From Phycisphaerales bacterium (lineage in GTDB: Bacteria > Planctomycetota > Phycisphaerae > WQYP01), in NCBI GenBank assembly GCA_027313145.1, contig DAHVEJ010000013.1:1-40196 (forward strand): DNA of 40,196 nucleotides, given 5' to 3'. The position numbers were made by a program, and so were the translations under genes. The notes beneath the pieces were generated by a model. That model was not told the DNA's origin and made no database searches. It saw only the letters and a list, made by a program, of their open reading frames with translations. Positions 19,176-29,129 of this stretch are shown piece by piece (positions within the stretch are counted from its first letter, which is position 1; each line of letters begins with the position of its first letter).

Positions 19176-19329
19176 CGTTACTCCGTTGGGAATTGATCAG
19201 GTCCAGCAGAATATCCATGCGTTGCGTGGGAGACAGAGACCTGTAATAGGCCCGATCCGCCGCATCCGCCGCGCGATGAGAGTCGAATTTCCGCCCGATC
19301 TTCTCCATATCGGTATTATACCACAACAT
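19117..19329 (-). CDS. small partner protein of the nucleotidyltransferase
   Basis: 70-aa ORF immediately upstream, overlapping by 59 bp; MEKIGRKFDSHRAADAADRAYYRSLSPTQRMDILLDLI...RVCRVVKRRP. Confidence 0.6.
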   Translation of the reverse strand: MLWYNTDMEKIGRKFDSHRAADAADRAYYRSLSPTQRMDILLDLINSQRSNDETSQRLARVCRVVKRRPR

Positions 19330-19339
19330 CAGTACAGGA

Positions 19340-19430
19340 TTATTTCTTTAAATACGCGGGTTTAAGCCCCGCGAGCATCGGATAATGTTTCGTATTAAGT
19401 GTGCCAAGCGCGATGGGTGGATTCGCATGC
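19340..19430 (-). pseudogene. C-terminal remnant of a PIN-domain toxin
   Basis: Minus-strand frame ending at 19340 reads PPIALGTLNTKHYPMLAGLKPAYLKK*, typical of PIN-protein C-termini; no intact N-terminal domain upstream. Confidence 0.45.
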
Positions 19431-19881
19431 CGATCAGATGGCGGGCCGCGCCGTCATCCACCGGAGCCGGAATTGTCGACCAATCAGGTACTTCGATGGT
19501 GCTGTTCATCTTGGCGCTGTCGTTATTGGAAGAGGTCATAAGAATAGATGCCCAGTAGATGATGTTATCAATCGCGGCGAGCGTCGCGATTGAAGATATC
19601 AAAAGTCGATGCCGCATTGTACAAAACCCGATCCCAATATGACTTTACGATAACCGATCGGGATATGTCGTCAAATCAGCGTGGCGATTGTATCGGGCGA
19701 GGGCGTGATCGCACTTGCAAAGCTGCACTGTCACCAACCGGTAATCGTTTACGCCCGCTGGTTTGCCGCACGCTGGATGGTGGCGAGGATGGACGTTGGC
19801 GACGGTGTTGTCAAGAAGTAGAAATGTCATCCGATGCTTCACCTTCGGGCATGCACACGAGCACGTGCGGCAGGCCCCGCG

Positions 19882-20436
19882 CTATTGTGCCGATCCAACT
19901 CTCGCCGGATACGTGATCATGGGATGACGTGTCTTTTTCCCGCGGATGCGGGCGAAGGGTGTCAACGCGTGCGGTACGGTCGCCCGTTGCGTCATAATAT
20001 GCCGCACAGGAATGCCGCGGATTAGTTCCGCATCGGCGATCATCCGGCGATGACAGCGCCACCAAACGGCTTCTGCGCACATCACGCAAACGCGGTGCCG
20101 CGTCCGCCGTCGGTTCAGCTCCTTCAAACCCGATTCAAACTCTTCGGTTTGCATGTAGTCAGCATACCCGCGAAAGCTGGCATTGCGCCAGCCTGCGTTG
20201 ACAGAGTCTTTTTTAGAATAGCGCAGGCCCCCAAGCGCAGCCAGATGGCAATAAGCGATGCCTACTTTTGGCAGAGCCTTTTGCATGTGTGTTTTTTCAA
20301 ACCAGGGAAATGCCCGCGAACGCGGAACCGTCCGCACATCAATAAGTTCCTGTATCTTCCACGTCTTCAATAACAATACAAATTCTTTCCACGTTCTTGT
20401 GGAATGGCCCACCGTGAATAACAGGCGTTTAGCCAT
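19882..20436 (-). CDS. DUF488 family protein
   Basis: MAKRLLFTVGHSTRTWKEFVLLLKTWKIQELIDVRTVPRSR...CVMCAEAVWWRCHRRMIAD. Confidence 0.88.
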   Translation of the reverse strand: MAKRLLFTVGHSTRTWKEFVLLLKTWKIQELIDVRTVPRSRAFPWFEKTHMQKALPKVGIAYCHLAALGGLRYSKKDSVNAGWRNASFRGYADYMQTEEFESGLKELNRRRTRHRVCVMCAEAVWWRCHRRMIADAELIRGIPVRHIMTQRATVPHALTPFARIRGKKTRHPMITYPARVGSAQ

Positions 20437-20479
20437 TTGGCAATCCCCATGCCGCATTAACGCCCGGCAACCGATGCCG

Positions 20480-21406
20480 TTACGCTTCAATGTGTCCCGC
20501 TTCCGCCAGGCTTCGCAGCAGCAGATGAAAGTATACCAAGCCGCCAAAGCGGTGCCATTCTCCCAACGACTTGTGAACGCCTTGATAATCCAGTGGTTTG
20601 GCAATATGAAGCCACCGTTGGAGGTTATTGCGAGCGCCTACATCGTCGCCGGGGAAAATATGCACTCGGCCCAAACCGCGCAATAGAATATATTCCGCGG
20701 TCCAGCGCCCGACACCACGCAGAATCTGCAATTGCCGCAGTGCCTGCGCATCCGGCATCGCCTCGAACCGCTCAAGAGCAAGCTGGCCGCTTGCAATACC
20801 CTGCGCCAGTTCAATGATCGCCCGACTCTTGTTGTGACTGAAGCCCAACTCGCGCAATTTCCCAGGTGACACCACAGCCAGCGCCTGCGGTTGAGGAAAT
20901 GCATGGGTTGTCATGCCCTCGCTGGTAATGCCGTCACCGCAGGCCGAGGCAAGACGGTTTAAGAACCCGATGCCAACTGTTAATGTCAGTTGCTGGCAGG
21001 CGATCGCATTGATGATGCCTTCGAACACTCCAGAAAAACGCGGTGGCTTCATACCGCGGAATTGCCGGGCCAGGTCATGCAATTGTGGATTACTGGCGGC
21101 CAAGCGGTAAAACGGTGCCAAATCATATTGCAGGCCCAGCAGGCGATTGAGCATTTTGGAAATCGTCGCCTTCATCGCGGTAGTCAGGTGCGCACCTTGT
21201 ACCGTGACGCGAAGTTTCGGGGTGGCCGCCGATCCCAACTGTGTGACCGCCACTTCAACAATGACACCGGCAGGGCATAGCACACGCCGATAAGTCTTTC
21301 CATCCCAGCGATCAACCACATTTTCTGCGCGGCGGCGCAGCGTCCAGACCGTCAGATCCAGTCGGAACGGCGGCACTGCGGAAATAAAAAAATAATCGTT
21401 GGCCAT
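20480..21406 (-). CDS. alkA: DNA-3-methyladenine glycosylase II / HhH-GPD glycosylase
   Basis: FEGIINAIACQQLTLTVGIGFLNRL; HhH-GPD LRQLQILRGVGRWTAEYILLRGLGRVHIFPGDDVGAR. Confidence 0.85.
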   Translation of the reverse strand: MANDYFFISAVPPFRLDLTVWTLRRRAENVVDRWDGKTYRRVLCPAGVIVEVAVTQLGSAATPKLRVTVQGAHLTTAMKATISKMLNRLLGLQYDLAPFYRLAASNPQLHDLARQFRGMKPPRFSGVFEGIINAIACQQLTLTVGIGFLNRLASACGDGITSEGMTTHAFPQPQALAVVSPGKLRELGFSHNKSRAIIELAQGIASGQLALERFEAMPDAQALRQLQILRGVGRWTAEYILLRGLGRVHIFPGDDVGARNNLQRWLHIAKPLDYQGVHKSLGEWHRFGGLVYFHLLLRSLAEAGHIEA

Positions 21407-21420
21407 CGCATTTCCGCGTT

Positions 21421-22065
21421 TTACCCGGATCCCCCTGTATCGACCTTTGGGGAATTAACTACCGGTGGACTTGGGATGTCGCGGTGCCGGGCCGGGCAGC
21501 TTTCGCAGCCCTTGATGCCGCTGAGCGGGCGGGCGCACATGCACCTGCGGTGTGGAGGCTCCTGGCCGATGGCGGTCGCAAGAAACTCTTCCGCACACGG
21601 ACGTGGAGCGATGTAAACAGTTCCATTTTGGCGATCAAGCACCAGAACGTCCTGCCCAACGTGTTGCTGATCGGTCAGATCGGCTCGAACCCGCTGTGCC
21701 AAAGGCAGCAGTCGCTGGAAATAAAAATCCCATCCACCTTCCCCAAATCCGGATTGGCGACCATCTTTCCAGATCACCGCATCGGCTTCGGGATGGTAGG
21801 CCGCAATGATAAATCGCTCCTCGCGGACATAACCCAAGTGCTGCGCAACCAGCACTGCTTCCATGTCCGGCAGCGAATGGAATCCAGCCGGAATAACAAT
21901 TGCCGCCAGTGCCGGGTCAGATTGTGAGGTGCCATCTTCAGTGGGTCTTTCCATGATTAAGCTCTGCCGTCCACCGGCATATTCGGTGCGAAGCAGCTTT
22001 GCTATTCGCACGACGATCATCCAGCCGGCGGTGCGGCCCGCCATATTCTGGACTTCTTTATTCAC
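21421..22065 (-). CDS. hypothetical protein
   Basis: Long ORF in a co-directional context, no recognised family. Confidence 0.4.
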   Translation of the reverse strand: MNKEVQNMAGRTAGWMIVVRIAKLLRTEYAGGRQSLIMERPTEDGTSQSDPALAAIVIPAGFHSLPDMEAVLVAQHLGYVREERFIIAAYHPEADAVIWKDGRQSGFGEGGWDFYFQRLLPLAQRVRADLTDQQHVGQDVLVLDRQNGTVYIAPRPCAEEFLATAIGQEPPHRRCMCARPLSGIKGCESCPARHRDIPSPPVVNSPKVDTGGSG

Positions 22066-22303
22066 ATTATAGTAACGTCAACTCGGCAATTCAATATCGC
22101 GTGGCCCGCGATGTTGTTTCAGCGTCGGCGCGGCCTGAAACAATCAGTGCATTTTTCTGACCGCCAGCCACGCCAGCACATCGGCGACACCGCGGCCCGG
22201 TGCGAAACACCGGATAGAACACCCGCTTAATAACGCCATCCTGAAGTATAAGCAAGACGCCTATAATCTACCGGCGGCGGTAACGAATGGAAGGAGTTGC
22301 GGC

Positions 22304-23629
22304 ATGGCCACAGGCCTACCAGTAATGCGCATCGTGGTCGTCGGAGGCGGTTTCGGCGGTGTGTACACAGCATTGACACTTGAAGGCTTGCAGACGTCCA
22401 GTCGGCATCTCGATGTTACATTGATCAGCCGGGATAATTACATGTTGATCACGCCACTGCTCTTTGAGGCCGGTTCGGGAATATTGGAGCCGCGCCATAC
22501 GGTATGCCCGATCCGCCCGCTGCTGCGGCGAACCCGGGTCATTGTTGCGGGGGCTACCGGCATTGATCTTGAAAAGCAAATCGTTCACGCGGTGCACGAA
22601 CCTGATGGGCACTGCTACGATGTAGGGTACGATCAGCTTGTCTTGGCGGTCGGCGGGGTTACCAATCGGACGATCATTCCGGGTTCGGAACACGCCATGG
22701 TGTTTAAAACACTTTCAGACGCCATTTGTTTGCGTAACCAAGTAATTGATGTTCTTGAGCAGGCCAACGTTGAAACGGATTCTGTGCGTAAGAAGCACCT
22801 GCTGACGATGGTCGTAATCGGAGCCGGCCTTGTAGGTGTAGAGCTTGTGGGGGAATTAACGGAGTTCCTGCGTAATATTTGCCGAACGTATGAGAATGTT
22901 CGCTGTGAAGATTTCACCATTGTCTTATGTGAAGCCGGCCCGGTATTTCTGCGGGAATTGCCGCCTGGTCTGGCGGATTTTGCGCGGCGGTCACTTGCCA
23001 AACGCGGTGTAGACATACGCACCAACACGCCTGTGGCGGAAATTACGCCCAACAGCGTTACACTGTCCAATGGCACAACCATCTCCGCGGCTATCATTCT
23101 CCTATGTACTGGCGTAGCGCCTAATCCGCTGCTGGCAGGTCTGGATCTGCCCAAAGACCACGGGCGGATTATCGTGGATACAACACTTAACTGCTTGAAA
23201 CGACCTGAAGTGTGGGCCATCGGTGACTGCGCCTGGATTCCCAGCGGGGACGGAAAAGCCTATCCGCAGTTGGCACAACATGCTCTGCGGGAAGCACGGG
23301 TTCTTGCTCGAAATATTACCCGTCGCGTCCAGGGTCAGCCACTGGAGCCATTTGTCTATCAGACCATGGGTGCTCTGGCGGCACTGGGGCATTACTCTGG
23401 CGTAGGCCAGGTGATGAACATACGGGTGCGCGGTTTTCTGGCTTGGTGGATATGGCGGAGCTATTACCTGATGCAGATGCCGCGCTGGTCCCGCCGTCTG
23501 CGGATCGTCATTGATTGGACGGTCTCGCTATTTTTCCACAATGACGTGGTGAAGTTGATGGTGGAGTCACCAGCGGTGCGGGAATCAGCCGGTACGCTGC
23601 CAGCCGTGCGGCCGCCAGGAAAGCAATGA
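22304..23629 (+). CDS. ndh: type II NADH dehydrogenase (NDH-2)
   Basis: IVVVGGGFGGVYTALTL; VVIGAGLVGVELVGELTEFL; PEVWAIGDCAWIP; C-terminal membrane-association region. Confidence 0.88.
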   Translation: MATGLPVMRIVVVGGGFGGVYTALTLEGLQTSSRHLDVTLISRDNYMLITPLLFEAGSGILEPRHTVCPIRPLLRRTRVIVAGATGIDLEKQIVHAVHEPDGHCYDVGYDQLVLAVGGVTNRTIIPGSEHAMVFKTLSDAICLRNQVIDVLEQANVETDSVRKKHLLTMVVIGAGLVGVELVGELTEFLRNICRTYENVRCEDFTIVLCEAGPVFLRELPPGLADFARRSLAKRGVDIRTNTPVAEITPNSVTLSNGTTISAAIILLCTGVAPNPLLAGLDLPKDHGRIIVDTTLNCLKRPEVWAIGDCAWIPSGDGKAYPQLAQHALREARVLARNITRRVQGQPLEPFVYQTMGALAALGHYSGVGQVMNIRVRGFLAWWIWRSYYLMQMPRWSRRLRIVIDWTVSLFFHNDVVKLMVESPAVRESAGTLPAVRPPGKQ

Positions 23630-23677
23630 TTTCCCGAGTATTATTAGACCTGGTGTTCGAGTCCTGCCGTGGGGAGC

Positions 23678-24037
23678 TTAGGATTTGTTCTGTGTCAGAT
23701 AGTCCCGTAATGCCAAGGCCCCATTGCGGTTTTCATCATGCGCCGCGTAGACAAATGTGACGTCGCCTTTCTTCATGAATGCCCGCAGGCTTTCCACCAC
23801 CGGCTGATTATGCCGCAGTTCATCCCAATACCGCTTTTTAAATTCTTCCCACTTCACGGGGTCGTGCCCGTACCATTTCCGCAGTTCGGCGCTGGGCGCT
23901 ATATCCCGATCCCACAGATCGATTTTCGCCCTGGCCTTGGTTACCCCGCGCGGCCACAGTCGCTCCACCAAAATCCGCATCCCATCCTCGGGAGAAGCCT
24001 TATCATAAACGCGCTTGAGTTGGATTCGGGAACTCAT
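23678..24037 (-). CDS. DUF488 family, YeaO-like
   Basis: IQLKRVYDKASPEDGMRILVERLWPRGVTKARAKIDLWDRDIAPSAELRKWYGHDPVKWEEFKKRYWDEL. Confidence 0.9.
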   Translation of the reverse strand: MSSRIQLKRVYDKASPEDGMRILVERLWPRGVTKARAKIDLWDRDIAPSAELRKWYGHDPVKWEEFKKRYWDELRHNQPVVESLRAFMKKGDVTFVYAAHDENRNGALALRDYLTQNKS

Positions 24038-24040
24038 AAA

Positions 24041-24388
24041 TTACTCGCGAATCATGGTCAAAAGCATTCGTAACTCCACCGGTGCCTGAACCGCATGCGG
24101 TTTCCCCGCCGGCAATAGCAGCGCCTCCCCGGCGCGAACCGTTGTGGTATTCCCGGCAACCGTGATCTCCGCCTCGCCCTGGAGCACCTGTACAAGCGCA
24201 TCAAACGGAGCCGTGTGTTCACTAAGCTCCTGCCCCTTGTCAAACGCAAAAAGCGTGACATTTCCGCTTTTACGTTTCAGCAGGATGCGGCTGACGACTC
24301 CTCCCGGCTGAACCTCAATAAGCGTGATAAGATTTGCCGCTCCATCCGGCCAAGTGTTCCGACCGTGTTCCACTGGTGGTAATGCCAT
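24041..24388 (-). CDS. cupin domain protein
   Basis: GNVTLFAFDKGQELSEHTAPFDALVQVLQGEAEITVAGNTTTVRAGEALLLPAGKPHAVQA. Confidence 0.85.
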   Translation of the reverse strand: MALPPVEHGRNTWPDGAANLITLIEVQPGGVVSRILLKRKSGNVTLFAFDKGQELSEHTAPFDALVQVLQGEAEITVAGNTTTVRAGEALLLPAGKPHAVQAPVELRMLLTMIRE

Positions 24389-24492
24389 TTGATAGCTCCT
24401 GTGCCGCTTCTTATTATAGCCGAGCAACGAAAAGCAATTCCGATTTTCGTAGTGCGTGGTCGCTCTATCCCGCGTGTCGCAGCGGCAGCCGG

Positions 24493-25140
24493 TTATTGCA
24501 ACCCGGAGGTTCCGTAGATCAAGGCCAGCGCCTCGGACCGGCTGGCGTGGTTCTTCTGAAAAATACCGCGGATTGCGCTGGTTATCATTTTGCTGCCGGG
24601 CTTTCGAACGCCGCGAATGGTCATGCAGGCGTGGGTCGCTTCGAGGATGCAAATCGCACCCCGCGGCCGGAGTTGTTCCATAATCGCATCGGCTATCTGG
24701 TCCGTCAATCGTTCTTGTAATTGCAGACGCAGCGCAAAGCCCTCAACCAGCCGCGCGATTTTGCTCAGCCCCACCACGCGTCCGTGCGGCAAGTAGGCCA
24801 CATGGGCGTGCCCCGTAAATGGCAGCAAGTGATGCTCACAGAGGGAATGAAAGGGAATGCTGCGCAGCAGAACAACCTGATTATACTTTTCGCAAAACAC
24901 CGTTTTCAAAAAGCTGCGGGGATCCATTCGGATGCCCGCCGTCAATTCCGCAAAAGATCGCGCGACGCGTGCGGGCGTCTCGCGCAGACCTTCCCGGTCC
25001 GGATCCTCACCGATGGCCAGTAGAATTTCACGGACGGCACTTTTCATTCGTTCATAATCAAGAGCCTGACCATGCGCTGTTGGCATGGTGTCGCCAGGTG
25101 CTTTATCGCGGATAGGATGTGCCGGTAAATGAGATCGCAT
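24493..25140 (-). CDS. folE: GTP cyclohydrolase I
   Basis: GEDPDREGLRETPARVARSF; IPFHSLCEHHLLPFTGHAHVAYLP; THACMTIRGVRKPGSKMITSAIRG. Confidence 0.95.
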   Translation of the reverse strand: MRSHLPAHPIRDKAPGDTMPTAHGQALDYERMKSAVREILLAIGEDPDREGLRETPARVARSFAELTAGIRMDPRSFLKTVFCEKYNQVVLLRSIPFHSLCEHHLLPFTGHAHVAYLPHGRVVGLSKIARLVEGFALRLQLQERLTDQIADAIMEQLRPRGAICILEATHACMTIRGVRKPGSKMITSAIRGIFQKNHASRSEALALIYGTSGLQ

Positions 25141-25178
25141 CGTTTCTCCATTATGTGCAAGCCTGCACTATTAACAGG

Positions 25179-26054
25179 TTACCGCTCAATCGGCACGCCG
25201 ACCACGCTGCCGTACTCCGTCCAACTGCCATCATAGTTGCGGACATTGTTTTGCCCCAGCAGGTACGTCAGCACAAACCAGGTATGACTGGATCGCTCAC
25301 CGATCCGGCAGTAGGTGACAGTGGGCTTGTCGCGATCAACTCCCCCTTTTTCAAAATATACGGCTCGCAACTCATCACACGATTTAAATGTTCCGTCCGC
25401 GGTGTTGGCTGCCAGCGACCATGGAATAGATTGCGCCGTCGGTACATGTCCCGGGCGCTGGGCGGTTTCGGACATGCCTGGTGGCGCGATAATTTTCCCA
25501 GTGTACTCATCGGTACTGCGGACATCGATGAGATTCTGGCCATGATCTTCCACGATCTGCAACACATCCGGCAATTTGGCGCGCAGCTCGGGGTGCGTGC
25601 CGCTGATCTTATAGTTTGATGGGGCGGGGCTGGGTTTTTCCGTGGTCATCGGCTTATCCGATTCATTAAGCCATTTGAGCCGGCCGCCGTTGAGAAGTCG
25701 CACATCGGTGTGGCCGTAAAATTTAAGTATCCAGAAGGCGTAGCAGGCAAACCAGTTGCTGTTATCGCCGTAGAGAATGATCGCATCGGTAGGTTTAATA
25801 CCGGAGGCGGATAGAAGCTTCTCCAGATCCTGCTGAGAAATAATGTCGCGGCGCACCTGGTCCTGCAGTTGCGTCTGCCAGTTGAAGCCCAAAGCTCCGG
25901 GAATATGCCCGGCATCATAGGACTTGGTATCCACATCAACTTCAACAAGCCGCACTTTCGGATCGTTCAAGTGATCACGGACCCAATTTGTATCAACCAG
26001 CACTTCGGGATGTGCATAATCAGTCATTTCCATTACTCCTGAAAAAAAGTACAA
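25179..26054 (-). CDS. thiosulfate/3-mercaptopyruvate sulfurtransferase (tandem rhodanese)
   Basis: VEVDVDTKSYDAGHIPGALGFNW; second domain active-site loop VTYCRIGERSSHTWFVL. Confidence 0.9.
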   Translation of the reverse strand: MYFFSGVMEMTDYAHPEVLVDTNWVRDHLNDPKVRLVEVDVDTKSYDAGHIPGALGFNWQTQLQDQVRRDIISQQDLEKLLSASGIKPTDAIILYGDNSNWFACYAFWILKFYGHTDVRLLNGGRLKWLNESDKPMTTEKPSPAPSNYKISGTHPELRAKLPDVLQIVEDHGQNLIDVRSTDEYTGKIIAPPGMSETAQRPGHVPTAQSIPWSLAANTADGTFKSCDELRAVYFEKGGVDRDKPTVTYCRIGERSSHTWFVLTYLLGQNNVRNYDGSWTEYGSVVGVPIER

Positions 26055-26060
26055 ACATCG

Positions 26061-27086
26061 TTATTCCCTCGTCTGCCGCGCCGCATCATCCGAGAGTTCA
26101 GGCAGGTGACGCACCATTGATGAGGTGTATTTTAAGATATTATCGCAGAATATCATCACCCCCAGGCCAACTTTATCCCGGACAGCGATACGCCTCGCGC
26201 CTTCAAAGATCAGCCCCGAACTTGGACCGGCCAGCAGACCTTCTTTTCTGCAAAGGTCCAACGCTCTCCGATAGGCCAGTTCATATTCAATTTCCAGCAG
26301 GTCATCAATCAGGGCGCGGTCCAATAACTCCGAAACCTCCAGTTGGGCAACGTTGCGTAGACCCGGGACATCGTGGCCGGCGCTGGGCTGAACGGCCACC
26401 ACGCGGATATTCGGATTTTTTGATTTAAGAAACCGACTGGTTCCCGTGGCGGTGCCGCAGGTTCCCAAGGATACAAACAGGTGGGTCACCCGGCCTTCGG
26501 TTTGCCGCCAGATTTCCGGGCCTGTTGTTTCATAGTGGGCTTGAATGTTCTGCTGGTTGACATATTGATTCGGATGGACATATTTATCCGGTTCGGCGCG
26601 GGCATGCGTTCGGGCCCTATTGATCGAACCGTCGCCAAGCCCCGGCGTCGGGCAGAGGCTGTCGTTGAGCACTTCCAGTTGCGCCCCGACGATCTTCAGC
26701 AGAATCTTCTTTTCTTCCGGTATCTGATTGGGGACCACCACGGTAGTGTGGTAACCTTTCGCCCCCGCCATTCCCGCCAGCGACAGGCCGGTATTCCCGG
26801 AAGTCGCTTCCACAATTCCACGAGTGGCCGAAACTGAACCGGTTCTTTCCAGTTCCCGAAGCATGTACGCCGCGGCCCTGTCCTTGACGGATCCGAAGGG
26901 ATTCACCCATTCAAGCTTCGCGAACAAGCTTAGTCCGGGTTCCGGATTCAAACGGCTAATCCGCACCAGCGGGGTTGGGTTGTCAACCGAAGGCAGCATA
27001 TCGAAAATGCTTTCATAAACGCGTGTACCATGGTGATTAATGGCGATGCTGGTCGTTTGTTTTTCTGCGGGAATTATTTCTGACAT
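26061..27086 (-). CDS. cysK: cysteine synthase-family PLP enzyme
   Basis: NPFGSVKDRAAAYML (PLP Lys), EATSGNTGLSLAGMAG, LGTCGTATGTSRFLK; start chosen at internal Met 27086. Confidence 0.88.
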   Translation of the reverse strand: MSEIIPAEKQTTSIAINHHGTRVYESIFDMLPSVDNPTPLVRISRLNPEPGLSLFAKLEWVNPFGSVKDRAAAYMLRELERTGSVSATRGIVEATSGNTGLSLAGMAGAKGYHTTVVVPNQIPEEKKILLKIVGAQLEVLNDSLCPTPGLGDGSINRARTHARAEPDKYVHPNQYVNQQNIQAHYETTGPEIWRQTEGRVTHLFVSLGTCGTATGTSRFLKSKNPNIRVVAVQPSAGHDVPGLRNVAQLEVSELLDRALIDDLLEIEYELAYRRALDLCRKEGLLAGPSSGLIFEGARRIAVRDKVGLGVMIFCDNILKYTSSMVRHLPELSDDAARQTRE

Positions 27087-27237
27087 GATATGTTTACCTA
27101 TTTTCATATTTAACCTATGGGAATTATATGCAATTGCCGTTTGGTTTGTCAAATCCTCATTATGGTGCTATTAGCATGTGCACCCAAACTTTTCAGCCGC
27201 AACTATAATGAATGTGGCAGGCCAATGAGGATAGACA

Positions 27238-27705
27238 ATGGAAAGTCGACTGAATTATGTGAAAGTTTCGCCGGACGCCTACAAGGCCATGAGTGGTTTG
27301 GAAATGTATGTAAAGCATTCCGGTCTGGAAAAATCCTTACTGGAACTGGTTAAAATCCGCGCTTCGCAAATTAACGGTTGCGGATTCTGCTTGGATATGC
27401 ACACCCAGGATGCCCGCGCCGGAGGCGAAACCGAACAGCGCCTCCACACCCTCTCCGCATGGCGTGATACGCCCTTTTTCACCGATCGTGAGAGAGCCGC
27501 CCTGGAATGGACGGAAGCCGTGACGCGCATCGCCGATACGCGAGCTCCGGACAACACCTATGAGTCCGTTCGCAAATATTTTACGGAACTAGAAATGGTT
27601 GACCTGACCATGGCGATCGTGGCAATCAACGCCTGGAACCGTCTGGCGATCGCGTTTCGCAGTGTGCCGGGAACTTACAAGCCGAAGCAAGATGCCTCTC
27701 GCTGA
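27238..27705 (+). CDS. carboxymuconolactone decarboxylase/AhpD-like protein
   Basis: LLELVKIRASQINGCGFCLDMHTQDARAGGETEQRL (CxxC...H AhpD core). Confidence 0.9.
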   Translation: MESRLNYVKVSPDAYKAMSGLEMYVKHSGLEKSLLELVKIRASQINGCGFCLDMHTQDARAGGETEQRLHTLSAWRDTPFFTDRERAALEWTEAVTRIADTRAPDNTYESVRKYFTELEMVDLTMAIVAINAWNRLAIAFRSVPGTYKPKQDASR

Positions 27706-27750
27706 TAAGCGGACATTGCGCGGCTACACGCTTCGGGCGGATGCGAAATG

Positions 27751-28944
27751 CTACGGCAAAATTCGCCCTTTCAGATTCGCTGGGCTGAACGGCCCGGGAG
27801 TGGAGATTAATGCCCGCGCAACATCAATCTGGCCGAAAATATTCCACAACAAGACTCCTCGCACGCGACCCGCCTTAAGATAATAAATCACACCCTGTTT
27901 GAGTGGTGTGGTCCAGTCACAGAATATGTCCAGCCGTGAATCCACCTCGCCGACGGCCTCATAGCCCATGTCGAACAGATCGGAATAAAAGAATGGCAAG
28001 TGGCTGTAGGCAACCGCCCTCCCCGCCATGGCCACACCGGCAAAACCGCCCATCGTGTTTGCGTTGTCCTCGTGCTCCACCCGCAACCATGCATCAAGCG
28101 CCGGACTATAAAAACGCGCCGCATCACCGGCTGCGTAGATATCCGGGCTGCTGGTGCGCAGCGATGTGTCCACAAGAATTCCATCATTGACTTTAAGCCC
28201 CGCCGTGGCTGCCAGGCTCACATTTGGTTCGACCCCGATTCCGGCGATTACGCCGTGGACGCTAATTTCCTTTTCATCGCTGTTGCTGCCGTGTGAAATT
28301 TTCGCAACCAGTTTTCCCTGCCGCATGGCGCAACCGGTTACTTTACTCTCCGTGAGGATGATGATTCCTTTCTCCCGATAGTAACCGTTTAAAAATTCCG
28401 CCAGTTCCGGCGGATACATGCGGGATCCGATCGCTTTGTCCGGAAAGATCAGCGTAACGTTTTTGCCATTCATGGCCAGCGCGGCGGCTATTTCCGAACC
28501 GATAAATCCACCGCCGATGACGGCGAAATGATCGCCGTTCCGCGCAAGCTCCCGTAATTTGGTATAGTCATCAAGGGTGCGGAAATAAACGATGTGATCT
28601 TCACCAAAGGGTAGGCGACGGGGCGTGCCGCCGGTTGCCAGAAGCAACTTGTCGTAGGCGTAAATACCGCCCTGGTCGTCCACCACATTTTTCTTTTCAG
28701 GGTTCAACGTCCGGACTGTTCGCCCTAAATGCAGAGTCAATGCGGTTTTCTCCAGTGACCGCCAGATGCTCGACTGCGGTTTATCTTTCCACAGTCCTTT
28801 GGACAGCGGAGGCCGATCGTACGGCGGATGCGTCTCTGCACCAATAAGTCCGATGGTGCCCGCGCGATCCACTTCGCGGATACCCGCAACCGCCGCCGCC
28901 GCCGCCATTCCGCCGCCGATGATCAAATACTTGTATTTTCGCAT
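27751..28944 (-). CDS. FAD/NAD(P)-dependent oxidoreductase (ferredoxin-reductase-like)
   Basis: YLIIGGGMAAAAAVAGIREVD; HFAVIGGGFIGSEIAAAL; SPDIYAAGDAARF; start chosen at MRKYKYLIIGGG. Confidence 0.88.
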   Translation of the reverse strand: MRKYKYLIIGGGMAAAAAVAGIREVDRAGTIGLIGAETHPPYDRPPLSKGLWKDKPQSSIWRSLEKTALTLHLGRTVRTLNPEKKNVVDDQGGIYAYDKLLLATGGTPRRLPFGEDHIVYFRTLDDYTKLRELARNGDHFAVIGGGFIGSEIAAALAMNGKNVTLIFPDKAIGSRMYPPELAEFLNGYYREKGIIILTESKVTGCAMRQGKLVAKISHGSNSDEKEISVHGVIAGIGVEPNVSLAATAGLKVNDGILVDTSLRTSSPDIYAAGDAARFYSPALDAWLRVEHEDNANTMGGFAGVAMAGRAVAYSHLPFFYSDLFDMGYEAVGEVDSRLDIFCDWTTPLKQGVIYYLKAGRVRGVLLWNIFGQIDVARALISTPGPFSPANLKGRILP

Positions 28945-29051
28945 TAACGCGCTCCTCATTGGGATTATTGGGAAGTTGATATGAGAAGTCAATCGCGTTG
29001 GCCAATTTGCCCACCGTCCATCGGCGCAAAGGGCGGCTATAATATTCATCG

Positions 29052-29098
29052 ACGCGCCAAGCGCGTGGACCGCGATGTGCACCGTGTCCACCGACACG
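29052..29098 (+). promoter_or_regulatory. two consecutive hairpins in the 5' leader of the AhpD-like gene
   Basis: ACGCGC-CAA-GCGCGT (29052-29066) and CGTGTC-CACC-GACACG (29083-29098), downstream of a TATAAT at about 29038. Confidence 0.4.
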
Positions 29099-29129
29099 AA
29101 TGCAAGAGTCATTTGAAGGAGTTCACATC

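Noticed and set aside
22633-23220. 195-aa minus-strand ORF within ndh
   Set aside because: Shadow ORF of a strong NDH-2 coding region.
23650-23676. tRNA T-arm-like string (ggtgttcgagtcctgcc)
   Set aside because: No acceptor, D or anticodon arms upstream, which is the ndh 3' end; likely chance similarity.
27087-27237. Possible riboswitch/T-box upstream of cysK
   Set aside because: Intergenic region is short, AT-rich and lacks a discernible conserved core or terminator helix.
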